NCBI GenBank assembly: GCA_964405465.1
Contig: CAYONZ010000021.1
Coordinates: 1 to 62,850, forward strand
DNA: 62,850 bases
From: CAYONZ01 sp964405465
GTDB lineage: Bacteria; Bdellovibrionota; Bdellovibrionia; Bdellovibrionales; JAMPXM01
Direction: 5' to 3'
Under the pieces are notes generated by a model. The model was given only the letters and a program-made list of their open reading frames with translations, ran no database searches and was not told the DNA's origin. A program made the position numbers and the translations under genes. Each line of letters starts with the position of its first letter. Position 1 is the stretch's first letter. Positions 1 through 8,317 of the stretch are shown here, in pieces.

Positions 1-51
1 ACTCATTTCTATTGCTTCCGCTCGCGACGTCCGACCAATTGAGGACACGCC

Positions 52-1071
52 CTAGGATGTTTTTTGGATGGTGATCCGCTTAAATACCGGGTCACTGCCT
101 GTCGGGAGTAAGTCCGATTTCAGTTCTCCATCATAGGAACTCATGTGCTCTAGTTGGAGAATCTTGGCCGAAATGTGTTGGTTATGTCTTTTCAATAGCT
201 CTTCGTTGATTCGAATTGCCAGTTCCTCAAGATGTTTCATTTCATCGCCCGCGCGTAGCTTGAGAGGTCTTAGTTTGCCAGAGAGCGCATCTTCCATATA
301 TTTTTCGAAGGCATAGATAGGTCCTGCAATTCGTTGTGAAAGCAGGCGTCCTGTAAGAAACATGATAAAGCTAAATATCATGCTGACCATCATAAATGTA
401 ATCACAAATGGCCAGAGGTATTGTCTAAGAATTGCTTGATTGTGGCCAATCAACTCGATGATCGTGACGCGAAGAAAGGTGTAGGAATAGACACCAGCGA
501 TCGCGGCAAACCCAAGGCCAATTCCAACCAGGGTAAAGATATAGCGCAATTGAAATTTCAAGTTTACCCAATAGGCTTTTCGTGTGTTGGAAGAGGGCCA
601 AAGATTTTCACTTTCTTTTTGGAGTGCCCAAACGATCATGCCGTAGCCAACCCACTGGAGCGCATCAGCAAGATTGAAGGCGGGAGAAGTTTTTTCTGGA
701 GTGCCAATCAAAATAAAATCAACAACGTAGCCGTATAAAATTCTGTCCGTCACATTGCCTAAAATGCCACCCAACAAAAAGGACATTCCTGTTCGAAGTT
801 TGATCGAACGAATGGGTAGGATGTACTGTAGAATGCCGAATGTACAGAGTAGGAATGCGCCCCCGGTGGATAGCGAAACAATTCTAAGAACTGCGGGGAG
901 ATCCGAGAATAGGCCAAGCATTGCGCCGTGGTTGTGATGCAGAACAAAGCCAATTGGTCCGTGAAACTCGACGCCACGAAGTGACTCTGCCCATATCTTA
1001 CTTAAGCGATCAATGCCCCATGTGAAGAACAGTGGCAAGATAATCAAAAACCATTCACGCTTTTTAACCAA
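52..1071 (-). CDS. lspA: Signal peptidase II fused to a HAMP-type membrane module
   Basis: The N-terminal half (about residues 1-160) is prolipoprotein signal peptidase, which cleaves the signal peptide of diacylglyceryl-modified prolipoproteins in the inner membrane. It shows the family landmarks HHNHGAMLG (45-53), GNVTDR with catalytic Asp109, and FNLAD with catalytic Asp136. The protein is 339 aa, about twice the usual 160-170 aa. The extra C-terminal half has two further membrane helices (about 176-200 and 222-245), then a HAMP-like linker (about 241-295, with AGPIYAFEKYMEDALSGKL and GDEMKHLEELAIRINEE) and a short polar tail without a recognised output domain. This architecture is unusual for LspA. 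The peptidase call is secure; the role of the HAMP half is unknown. Confidence 0.9.
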   Translation of the reverse strand: MVKKREWFLIILPLFFTWGIDRLSKIWAESLRGVEFHGPIGFVLHHNHGAMLGLFSDLPAVLRIVSLSTGGAFLLCTFGILQYILPIRSIKLRTGMSFLLGGILGNVTDRILYGYVVDFILIGTPEKTSPAFNLADALQWVGYGMIVWALQKESENLWPSSNTRKAYWVNLKFQLRYIFTLVGIGLGFAAIAGVYSYTFLRVTIIELIGHNQAILRQYLWPFVITFMMVSMIFSFIMFLTGRLLSQRIAGPIYAFEKYMEDALSGKLRPLKLRAGDEMKHLEELAIRINEELLKRHNQHISAKILQLEHMSSYDGELKSDLLPTGSDPVFKRITIQKTS

Positions 1072-1149
1072 GTGACCCCCGAAAAAACCAACTATGTAAT
1101 TTATCGGAGAGACGGGGTGGCGAATTGAGAAAATTGCGGATTAAGATAC

Positions 1150-1190
1150 AAAAAAAGATCCCCGACCTATGATGGGGCGAGGATCCTTGT
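1150..1190 (-). terminator. Rho-independent terminator after the substrate-binding protein gene
   Basis: A hairpin at 1157-1185 (arms GATCC/GGATC extended by TCG/CGG and a further GC pair) is followed on the minus strand by seven T. On the plus strand it is followed by CTTGTTTTTT, so it may work in both directions. It lies 17 bp beyond the stop of the minus-strand gene ending at 1202. Confidence 0.75.
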
Positions 1191-1201
1191 TTTTTCGGTA
1201 A

Positions 1202-2713
1202 CTACTCCGATTTTTGTACTTTCGTGAGACTAGAAAAATCACCGTTTTTCGATGGTTCATAATTCAAGACGCGTTGATTGATAACAGCAACCTCGGTGTC
1301 GTACCAAAGCGGAATAATTGGCAAGTCTTCTAGAACGATTTTTTGTACGCCGAGATAGTGCGCTCGACGTTTGTCCTCATTTGAAATTCGAAGTCCATCC
1401 TCGAGTAGTTTGTCGAGCGCCGGGTTCACATAGTGTCCGCGATTACGTCCAGGAGGAACCTCTTTCGAGTGAAGTCCGGTCCGGTAAATATCTGGATCTG
1501 TGCTGCCCACCCATTTCATCGTGGCCAATTGAAAATTTCCTTTTTGAATGTCGCCATAAAAGGTGCCCCATTCAAAACTTTGATGCTTCATCTTAAGTCC
1601 AGCTTTCTCAAGCTGATTGACCAAAACTTTTCCATTTTCAACTGCCACTTGCGAATTTGAAGTTTTCAAAATGATCTCTTTTTCATTCGCTTTTTCTTTA
1701 GCAAAAATCAGTTTTGCTTTGTCCACATCCATCGGTAGATTTTTTAAATCAGAATTGAAGAACGGGCTTGTCGGCCCCAAGATTGAAGTCGCTTCTGTGC
1801 CGAGGCCATCGAGTTTAAATTTAATGATTTCATCTCGATTGAGGCTTTGGGAAATTCCTTGGCGAACGAGCAGTTTGCTGAGAAGAGGATCTTGCATATT
1901 TACGAGTAAATAGGTCATTGAGAGGCCAGGGTACTTGAACACTTTGAACTTCTCATTTTTTTCGAATTCAGAAACTTTGTTGAGAGGCAACTCTGATTGA
2001 GCCAGATCCACTTCGCCTTTCAGCATTTTAAGGTAGCGCGTATTTTCATCGCGAATAATTTTGAACACCACATTTTGGATGTTTGGCTTTGCATACACAT
2101 GGGACGCTCTTGCCTTTAAAACAATCTCTGCGGTGTCTTGTTTTACAAACTCGAATGGTCCTGTTCCGACAAGTGACTTTTGAAAGTCTTGCCCCATAGC
2201 GCTGACCTTTGTTTTTGGCAAAATCTTGAGTGGTGTGAGATCGGTTAAAAAGGTTGCTGAAAATTCTTTGAGTTTAATTCGCAGTGATTTTGCTTGTTCG
2301 TCGTATCGTGCTTCAACCGATTCAATCATCTTGTAGGCATTCGCAAAAGGACTCTGAGCGGCTCGATATTGATCAAAGGAAAATGAAATATCCTCTGCAG
2401 TTAGTGGTGAGCCGTCAGCGAAAGTGATTCCGGGCCTAAGTGCGAATTCATAGGTTTTTTCCTTTTCATTGTAGGTCCAACTTTCGGCAATCTCCCCAAT
2501 AATTTTTAGGTCAGGACCCAAGCGAACAATTGAGCTAAAAATCAGGTTCCCAATCCGCATGCCAGCGGCATCGGTTGCAAATCGCGGATCTAGAGTGCTA
2601 GGTGCCTGGCCAAGCGCCACCACCAGAGTGTTTTTGTCGACTGCTTTTTTGGTGCAAGACAGACAAAAAAGAGCGGCAAGTGCGATGTTCATTAAATGTT
2701 TAATTCGTTTCAT
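1202..2713 (-). CDS. Peptide/oligopeptide ABC transporter substrate-binding lipoprotein (SBP family 5)
   Basis: A 503-aa DppA/OppA-type periplasmic binding protein that would capture peptides or a related ligand for an ABC importer. The N-terminus has a lysine-rich start, a hydrophobic stretch and a Cys in FCLSC that fits a lipobox, so it is probably a lipoprotein. Family 5 landmarks are TLDPRFATDAAGMRIGNLIF, YEFALRPGITFADGSPLTAEDI and the C-terminal DLPIIPLWYDTEVAVIN. No permease or ATPase genes are adjacent, so the partner transporter must be elsewhere. A strong ribosome-binding site (GAGGAGAG) precedes ATG 2713. That site is part of a perfect 10-bp inverted repeat (2717-2726/2764-2773). 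A terminator follows the gene. The ligand cannot be told from sequence. Confidence 0.88.
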   Translation of the reverse strand: MKRIKHLMNIALAALFCLSCTKKAVDKNTLVVALGQAPSTLDPRFATDAAGMRIGNLIFSSIVRLGPDLKIIGEIAESWTYNEKEKTYEFALRPGITFADGSPLTAEDISFSFDQYRAAQSPFANAYKMIESVEARYDEQAKSLRIKLKEFSATFLTDLTPLKILPKTKVSAMGQDFQKSLVGTGPFEFVKQDTAEIVLKARASHVYAKPNIQNVVFKIIRDENTRYLKMLKGEVDLAQSELPLNKVSEFEKNEKFKVFKYPGLSMTYLLVNMQDPLLSKLLVRQGISQSLNRDEIIKFKLDGLGTEATSILGPTSPFFNSDLKNLPMDVDKAKLIFAKEKANEKEIILKTSNSQVAVENGKVLVNQLEKAGLKMKHQSFEWGTFYGDIQKGNFQLATMKWVGSTDPDIYRTGLHSKEVPPGRNRGHYVNPALDKLLEDGLRISNEDKRRAHYLGVQKIVLEDLPIIPLWYDTEVAVINQRVLNYEPSKNGDFSSLTKVQKSE

Positions 2714-2716
2714 AGT

Positions 2717-2773
2717 CTCTCCTCAGGTGAGCTCCATAACAAGGGCTACTGAAGCAATTGTTGCTGAGGAGAG
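2717..2773 (-). promoter_or_regulatory. Inverted repeat able to mask the ribosome-binding site of the SBP gene
   Basis: CTCTCCTCAG (2717-2726) and CTGAGGAGAG (2764-2773) are perfect 10-bp complements 37 bp apart. In the minus-strand transcript the downstream arm carries the Shine-Dalgarno GAGGAGAG of the binding-protein gene and the upstream arm is its complement. Between them AGCAA-CAA-TTGCT can form a small inner hairpin. This suggests translational control, by inference only. Confidence 0.4.
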
Positions 2774-2836
2774 GCGCGAATGCAAGCTGACGAGTTTTCT
2801 CGACAACGGAGGTGGAGAGCTGCCACCTCGCAGATT

Positions 2837-4192
2837 TCAAATGCCGGGAGGCGTAACCGGATTGTCCTCGTCGCCATTGACGGAAAGAAGATTTCCGCTA
2901 TCGGCTTGCAAGACTATGTCTTGCCAAGAAGTGGCGCGGCCAAGATCTGCCCAGTTGATCACGCCGTTGAGCAGGGCAAAGTTCGCTCGAGTCAGTGAGC
3001 TAAACAAGGTCGCCAATCCATTGGCCATAATATCAAGATTTTTAGTTCCATACGGATCCAGAGCCGAGGCCTTCAAAGCAAAAAACTCCCGATTGTAGTA
3101 AGAGTAGGAGCTACAACTATTGAAAAACAAAATCTGATAGCGTTCTTTGGCCGGAGTCATTGAAACTCCGTAATCAACTTGAAATGCCGTTGGAGAAACA
3201 TAAGCACCTAGACCACTGTGGCCAGAGTAAATCACCACAGCAGCATTGGAGAGAGCTGCGTTAAAGAACTGCGCGAAGGCATAGCTCGTTGGACTACTTG
3301 TTGGCCCAAAGAACATATTGATGACGAGATGGCCATGTGCTGCCGGTCGATCCAGTGTTTCGACATAGGGAGTGCCGTAGCGAAAATCCGTCGTAAATTT
3401 TTGCAAGTCAGCTGTGGCCCAGACTTTGGACTGGAATCCATTGCGCTCCAAAAGCATTTTGGTACGTCGATAGGTCTCGGCATTGATGTCCCGTGAAACC
3501 ATTGGATTCCAGTTTTCATTGGGATTATCCATTCCAAACAATAAAAATATCTGGATGTCGCCATTGCGGTCGACCAGACGGTTGTATTCTGGAAAAGTTT
3601 GTTTGGTGTTGGCGGTCCGCTCGATGCGAGCTGCAACAGTGTCGTAGTCGACGCCGGCTTTGAGTGGGCATCCAGGTCGGTTGGGCGACCAAAAATACCA
3701 AAAGTATTGCTCTTCAGGGTGCTGGTCGTCTGTGCATGGAAAAGACATATGACCATCTTTGATCACGGCGCCCGCATTAAAGACCGACTCTGGGTTTCGT
3801 GGTAAAAACAGATTGATCGTATTCAGGCCCGGAACATTTTGGGCAACGACTGTACCAATGTAGTTGTAAAACGCACGAAACAAGCCCGGCTTCACTTGCT
3901 CGATTTTAATCAATTGAATTTGGTGGTCATTTTTTGGAGTGCCGATTGGCGCTGAGTGGCTGAAGGCTCCAAAAAGGTGGGCGACCTGTCTCTCAATCAC
4001 TTGATTGACCCAAACCTCTGAAGGTTGGCGTGAGCCCGCAATTTCAACAAAGTGAGAAAATGACATCCGGGCCTCCGTTGCAGACACCGCGGCAAACATT
4101 GGTCCTTCACTATTCGAAATTCGAGGAGCGTGAAAAATAAAAAAGAAATAAACCCCAGCCAATATTAGGTACTTAAAATTTTGAAAATTCAT
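2837..4192 (-). CDS. Secreted protein with a caspase/gingipain-like His...Cys pair (clan CD-like)
   Basis: I do not recognise a named family. From ATG 4192, preceded by GGGGGAGAG, the protein is 451 aa with an N-terminal hydrophobic segment that fits a signal peptide or anchor. A longer reading to 4267 would run into the repeats and lacks this ribosome-binding site. The C-terminal third has the pattern VVIYSGHSGLG (His325) and, 35 residues later, ILFFNSCSSYSYYN (Cys360). A hydrophobic strand before His-x-Gly and a second before Cys is the hallmark of clan CD cysteine peptidases (caspases, gingipains, legumain), so a secreted peptidase is plausible but unproven. The region before it (about 40-310) is rich in aromatic residues and has no recognised domain. 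Four 30-bp repeats lie just upstream. Confidence 0.6.
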   Translation of the reverse strand: MNFQNFKYLILAGVYFFFIFHAPRISNSEGPMFAAVSATEARMSFSHFVEIAGSRQPSEVWVNQVIERQVAHLFGAFSHSAPIGTPKNDHQIQLIKIEQVKPGLFRAFYNYIGTVVAQNVPGLNTINLFLPRNPESVFNAGAVIKDGHMSFPCTDDQHPEEQYFWYFWSPNRPGCPLKAGVDYDTVAARIERTANTKQTFPEYNRLVDRNGDIQIFLLFGMDNPNENWNPMVSRDINAETYRRTKMLLERNGFQSKVWATADLQKFTTDFRYGTPYVETLDRPAAHGHLVINMFFGPTSSPTSYAFAQFFNAALSNAAVVIYSGHSGLGAYVSPTAFQVDYGVSMTPAKERYQILFFNSCSSYSYYNREFFALKASALDPYGTKNLDIMANGLATLFSSLTRANFALLNGVINWADLGRATSWQDIVLQADSGNLLSVNGDEDNPVTPPGI

Positions 4193-4241
4193 GATGTTTC
4201 TCTCCCCCAAAACAAAGAGCCATTTCGTTTGAAAATCTCGA

Positions 4242-4361
4242 GCGGCACTGGTTAGTGTCGTCCACATTACAGTGGCACTGGTTAGCTGGTGCCACTCCCA
4301 AGCGGCACTTTTTAGCTGGTGCCACCCCCAAGTGGCACTTTTTAGCTGGCGCCACTCAGTG
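4242..4361. repeat. Four tandem 30-bp hairpin repeats
   Basis: Four exactly 30-bp units run head to tail: 4242-4271, 4272-4301, 4302-4331 and 4332-4361. Unit 2 contains GTGGCAC-10 nt-GTGCCAC, a perfect 7-bp stem. Units 3 and 4 keep the stem with one mismatch each, and unit 1 is more degenerate. The core is GGCACT..TTAGCTGGTGCCAC. A shorter relative, TAGGCA-8 nt-TGCCTA, lies at 4377-4396. The array is directly upstream of the secreted protein gene that starts at 4192. Confidence 0.85.
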
Positions 4362-4376
4362 CCATCTACACATCCA

Positions 4377-4396
4377 TAGGCATTGCTTAGTGCCTA
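4377..4396. repeat. Degenerate relative of the 30-bp hairpin repeat
   Basis: TAGGCA (4377-4382) and TGCCTA (4391-4396) enclose TTGCTTAG, echoing the GGCACTGGTTAG...TGCC core of the array 16 bp away. The rest of the intergenic stretch to 4574 shows no gene; it should hold the dacB promoter, but I see no strong match. Confidence 0.4.
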
Positions 4397-4574
4397 GGTG
4401 CTAGACAATCAAATGCGAATAACAAAGTTTAGAATTGCATGTTCCGTTCCAACTTTAGTCGAGGTCGCAATTTTTGAATTTTCAGCAAGGGATGAAGATC
4501 ATGAAAATTGCCAATATGAGTTAAGTCACTAATCTAGCTAGAGTCTCTGGTTTTTTTCGAACATAATTTCCTCT

Positions 4575-6134
4575 ATGCGTAAGATTTTTGAAAACAAAAG
4601 GCAGATTACACTCATCAAAATTTGTTTAATCGCGGGACTTTTTGGCTCTCAAGTTCAGGCGAAGTCTCATTTTGGTGGAGGCAAAACCTCAAAGCGAGCC
4701 AGGGCAACTGATGCTTCAAAGTTGCAGGGAATCGACCTTTCCACGCCCTTGACTGAACGCTTGAATAAAATGGTGGCATCAAGTGGTCTGAATAAGAATG
4801 ATCTGGGTCTATGGGTGGGAGCCAAAACCCACGAGGGCCTGGCCACAGTGTTTGCTCACAATAGCGATACACTTTTCATTCCGGCCTCATTGAGTAAGGT
4901 GATCACGGCAGGAGCGATTCTCTCGAAGCTTCAGCCCACCCACAAGTTTAAAACTCAGCTTTTGTCTTCTGCCAGTCTATCTGCAGGTACCTTAAAAGGA
5001 TCACTCTACCTTAAGGGAGGCGGAGATCCTGGATTCGTATCTGAAAACATGTGGGTGTTGGTCAATGATTTGACCCGTACAGGCGTTCGAACCATAGAAG
5101 GTGATGTCGTAGTTGATGACACGCGTTTTGATAAAGTTCGATTCGGGGAGGATCGTGAAAGTGTACGTGTCGATCGAGCCTACGATGCGCCAATTGGCGC
5201 GATGTCATTCAATTGGAATTCGGTGAATGTCTACATAAGACCAGGAGAAAAAGTGGGTGATCCACTTCAAGTGACTGCTGATCCAATTAATGGCTTTATC
5301 AAACTCAAAAACGAGACCAAAACAGTTGGTGGTGGACGCGGAAAAAGTGTCGAAGTCGAAAGGATAACCGAAAAAGATCAAGACATCATCAGAGTACAGG
5401 GTTCGATGGCTCTGGGCCATGAGGAAGTCGTCGTTTACAAATCCATTTCTCAGCCGGACCTCTGGGCCGGAGCAAATTTGATCGAGTTTCTCAAGCAAAG
5501 GGGAATTCAGGTTAAAGGGGTCGTTAAGACAGGTAAAACCCCTCAAGATGCCAAGGTTTTGTCCAGTGTCGACAGCAAGCCCCTTTCGTTATTGGTTGCG
5601 GACATGGCCAAGTTTTCGAACAACTATGTTGCCGAAATGCTCATTAAAAATCTTGCAGCTGAGGGCCGTGAAAACTCTGATCTACCTGCATCAATGAATG
5701 ACGGTCTTCGTGAAGCGCAAAAATTTTTAGACGGTCTTGGTTTCAAAGACAGTGGCTATCGATTCACCAATGCTTCTGGATTTACTCGAGACAATAAATT
5801 TTCCGCGCGACAGCTGGGGCGTTTTCTGGAGCTGATGCATGGCAATTTCACTTTGTATCCAGAGTTTTTGATGGCGCTCCCAATTGCGGGTGTCGATGGA
5901 ACACTTAAAAGTCGAATGAAAAATTCAGCTGCAGAAAATTGGGTGCGAGCTAAAACTGGTTTGTTAAATGGGGTCGTCGGTCTGGCTGGATATGCTGGCC
6001 ATCAAGATGGATCCATTGTGACTTTCACATTTCTTTATAACGGTGGAGGTGGCGAAGAAAAAGCACGTCACTTCTTCGATGAACTTGCGGCCGCAATTGC
6101 AGATGAACCCAATGGATTAGAGAGTAATAAATGA
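4575..6134 (+). CDS. dacB: D-alanyl-D-alanine carboxypeptidase/endopeptidase (PBP4, peptidase S13)
   Basis: A 519-aa periplasmic PBP4-type enzyme that trims the terminal D-Ala of peptidoglycan stem peptides and may cut cross-links. It carries the three penicillin-binding motifs: SLSK (Ser105-Lys108) in FIPASLSKVITAG, SNN (348-350) in FSNNYVAEML, and KTG (460-462) in AKTGLLNGVVG. The wide gap between the first two motifs is typical of the S13 family, which has an inserted domain. The N-terminus (KR, then a hydrophobic run ending QVQA) fits a signal peptide. The stop overlaps the start of mltD by 4 bp (ATGA), so the two wall hydrolases are translationally coupled. Confidence 0.92.
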   Translation: MRKIFENKRQITLIKICLIAGLFGSQVQAKSHFGGGKTSKRARATDASKLQGIDLSTPLTERLNKMVASSGLNKNDLGLWVGAKTHEGLATVFAHNSDTLFIPASLSKVITAGAILSKLQPTHKFKTQLLSSASLSAGTLKGSLYLKGGGDPGFVSENMWVLVNDLTRTGVRTIEGDVVVDDTRFDKVRFGEDRESVRVDRAYDAPIGAMSFNWNSVNVYIRPGEKVGDPLQVTADPINGFIKLKNETKTVGGGRGKSVEVERITEKDQDIIRVQGSMALGHEEVVVYKSISQPDLWAGANLIEFLKQRGIQVKGVVKTGKTPQDAKVLSSVDSKPLSLLVADMAKFSNNYVAEMLIKNLAAEGRENSDLPASMNDGLREAQKFLDGLGFKDSGYRFTNASGFTRDNKFSARQLGRFLELMHGNFTLYPEFLMALPIAGVDGTLKSRMKNSAAENWVRAKTGLLNGVVGLAGYAGHQDGSIVTFTFLYNGGGGEEKARHFFDELAAAIADEPNGLESNK

Positions 6135-8254
6135 GTTGTTTAAAAAATAAAAAATATTTATTTAGGATTGCAAACCTAGGTTTGCTGACTTTTCTTTGTG
6201 TCTCGGTTTCTCCTGCACATTCAGGAGTTGCTCCAGACTCGGTGGAGAGTGAGCAACAAGAACTGCAGGAGGATTCTGAATCGCGTTCGAAGTTTGGAGA
6301 GTTTTTTCACAATCTTTTTAAGTCTTCAGAAAAAGATGGGCCGAGCAAAGATCAGGCTGAAGATGCACAAGCTGGAATTCCTCTGGAGCTTGAACAAAAG
6401 GGTGAGGGAGCCCTGGGGCATTTGCTGGAGCAGGTACCCGTCCGCCTTGGCCCAAGCCGCCCTTGGCAGCCCACACAATTTGGTGATCAAAAAGGAGCAC
6501 TAGGTTATACCAAAGAGGCGTTTATTGCCCCACGAGGAATGAAGGAACGTGTCGATTTTTGGCGTGATATTTATGCTAAGTATACAACCTCTCAAGGTGT
6601 CATTCATGATAGCGTTTACGTTGATGTCATTTATGACACAGTTGATTTTACGGCGATTGCCAAAGACCAAACCCTCAGTGATCGACAAAAAAGAAAAGCT
6701 CGTGAGAGCTTGATTAAAGAAAAACGCAAGGTCATTGAAGATCGTCTTCGCCGCCTTCAGGGCGTTACCACCGCAGAGGGATTGACTGGAGAAGATCTTC
6801 GGTATTTTAAAATGTTTGAGACAGTGAATAATCCGCGAAAATTTATTGAAGCTACAGAAAATGGACGAATTCGATTTCAATTGGGTCAGAAAGATCGTTT
6901 TTATTTAGGACTCTATTATTCAGGACGGTACTTGAATCGTATCGAAAAAATTTTTCAAGAAGAAGGAGTGCCGCTTGAGTTGACCAGGCTTCCATTTGTG
7001 GAGAGTTCCTATAATCTGATGGCTCGCTCAAAAGTTGGTGCAAGTGGGATTTGGCAGTTCATGCGTCGAACGGGAAAATTATTTCGGATGCAGATCAATA
7101 ATCAGGTCGATGAGCGCAATGACCCATTGAGGGCAACCAGGGCTGCCGCAAAAATGTTGAGACAAAACTACGAAATGTTGGAATCGTGGCCACTTGCCAT
7201 CACTGGTTACAATCATGGACCAGCGGGTGTCCGAAATATCGTCAATCACTTAGGCACTAAAGATATTGTCGAAATCGTTAATAAATATTCATCTGCTCGT
7301 TTTGGATTTGCCTCTGAGAATTTCTATGCCTGTCTTTTGGCCGCGATCGAGGTTGAAAAAAATGCGGATAAGTATTTTGCGAACCCGCGATGGAGCGTGC
7401 CTCTGCAATCTGAGGAAGTGAAGGTGACCAAACCTATAGCCTATTCTGCATTGTTGGCGCTGTTTCGCGGTGATGAAGATCTTGTTGAACTCTTCAATCC
7501 ACATTTTTTACCAAGTGTCAGGCGTGGGCGGCAGAGCATACCGACAAAAACTTCAATCTACGTTCCCCCTCAGGTAAAAGATATTGCTTCTCGATTTATA
7601 AATGGTGAGCTCAAAGCCACCGATTTAAATCGAATGGTGGCGATGGCATATCCACCTGAGATGCGGGCTGCTGCCTCCAATGAGCCTAGCCTGAGTGCGC
7701 CTAGTGGTGAGGCAGCTGCGAAACGTTCAGAGGTGGGTGCTACAAGCTCATTTAAAGAAGCTTCTGCAGAGACCCAGGAGCCAGCTGTATTGGGTACAGT
7801 AACTAAAGCTGAGATCTCAGCTGAAAAGAAAGTGGTGGCACCAATAAGTGCAGCATCAGCAGGTACGGCCGCGACACCTTCTGCAGAGACCGTCCTAGCT
7901 GGAAAAAATCAATCTGCCGCGATTACAGCTTCTGTTGCAGAGACTCCGAAAGCCTCTTTACTTGGTGTAGACAAGCCTACCGTGGCCGCCGAAAAAACAG
8001 CACCAGAGACTGCTAAAGATGCAGCTAAAGATACCGCTAAAGATACCGCAGCGAAAGACACAGGAGAGAAAGACAAGGCGCCGACTGAGATTTCTCGGCC
8101 GACAAAACCTAAACGATACGTTGTCGCTCGCGGAGACAATCTCGAGAAGATTTCAAAAAATTTTGGTGTTGAGGTGAGTGAATTAAAGAAGATCAATCGA
8201 TTGAGTCGTCGAGGCAGCATTCGTGCGGGTCAAATTTTGATGATTCCTCAATAA
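6131..8254 (+). CDS. mltD: Membrane-bound lytic murein transglycosylase D-like (SLT + LysM)
   Basis: A 707-aa secreted lytic transglycosylase that cleaves the MurNAc-GlcNAc bond of peptidoglycan. The SLT domain (about 270-400) has the catalytic Glu291 in PFVESSYNLMARSKVGASG and the family motifs IWQFM and AITGYNHGPAGVRN. A single LysM peptidoglycan-binding domain closes the protein (about 662-707: YVVARGDNLEKISKNFGV). Between them lies an Ala/Thr/Lys-rich low-complexity linker (about 510-660) with short AKDTAKDT repeats. Residues 30-100 are acidic and polar after the signal peptide. It follows dacB with an ATGA overlap. Confidence 0.9.
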   Translation: MSCLKNKKYLFRIANLGLLTFLCVSVSPAHSGVAPDSVESEQQELQEDSESRSKFGEFFHNLFKSSEKDGPSKDQAEDAQAGIPLELEQKGEGALGHLLEQVPVRLGPSRPWQPTQFGDQKGALGYTKEAFIAPRGMKERVDFWRDIYAKYTTSQGVIHDSVYVDVIYDTVDFTAIAKDQTLSDRQKRKARESLIKEKRKVIEDRLRRLQGVTTAEGLTGEDLRYFKMFETVNNPRKFIEATENGRIRFQLGQKDRFYLGLYYSGRYLNRIEKIFQEEGVPLELTRLPFVESSYNLMARSKVGASGIWQFMRRTGKLFRMQINNQVDERNDPLRATRAAAKMLRQNYEMLESWPLAITGYNHGPAGVRNIVNHLGTKDIVEIVNKYSSARFGFASENFYACLLAAIEVEKNADKYFANPRWSVPLQSEEVKVTKPIAYSALLALFRGDEDLVELFNPHFLPSVRRGRQSIPTKTSIYVPPQVKDIASRFINGELKATDLNRMVAMAYPPEMRAAASNEPSLSAPSGEAAAKRSEVGATSSFKEASAETQEPAVLGTVTKAEISAEKKVVAPISAASAGTAATPSAETVLAGKNQSAAITASVAETPKASLLGVDKPTVAAEKTAPETAKDAAKDTAKDTAAKDTGEKDKAPTEISRPTKPKRYVVARGDNLEKISKNFGVEVSELKKINRLSRRGSIRAGQILMIPQ

Positions 8255-8282
8255 AAAAACGGCGCCTATTTGTAAGCGCCGT
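8253..8282 (-). terminator. Rho-independent terminator between mltD and the convergent lipoprotein gene
   Basis: ACGGCGC (8259-8265) and GCGCCGT (8276-8282) form a perfect 7-bp stem with a 10-nt loop. On the minus strand it is followed by seven T, a canonical terminator for the lipoprotein gene ending at 8318. On the plus strand the hairpin follows an A-run directly after the mltD stop, so it probably serves both genes. Confidence 0.85.
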
Positions 8283-8317
8283 CGTTGCTTTGATGACCAC
8301 AAGTAAATGAATCAGAT

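Noticed and set aside
4173..4355. Small protein with a 10-residue repeat (APAKKCHLGV type) read through the 30-bp array
   Set aside because: It has no ribosome-binding site, overlaps the real gene start, and follows automatically from a 30-bp period in an open frame.
4272..4361. TGGCAC followed by AGCT in the 30-bp repeats, resembling sigma54 -24/-12 promoters
   Set aside because: The spacing between GG and GC is 9 bp, whereas sigma54 needs 10, and unit 3 lacks the TGGCAC form.
4242..4361. CRISPR array
   Set aside because: The units are contiguous without unique spacers and no cas genes are nearby.
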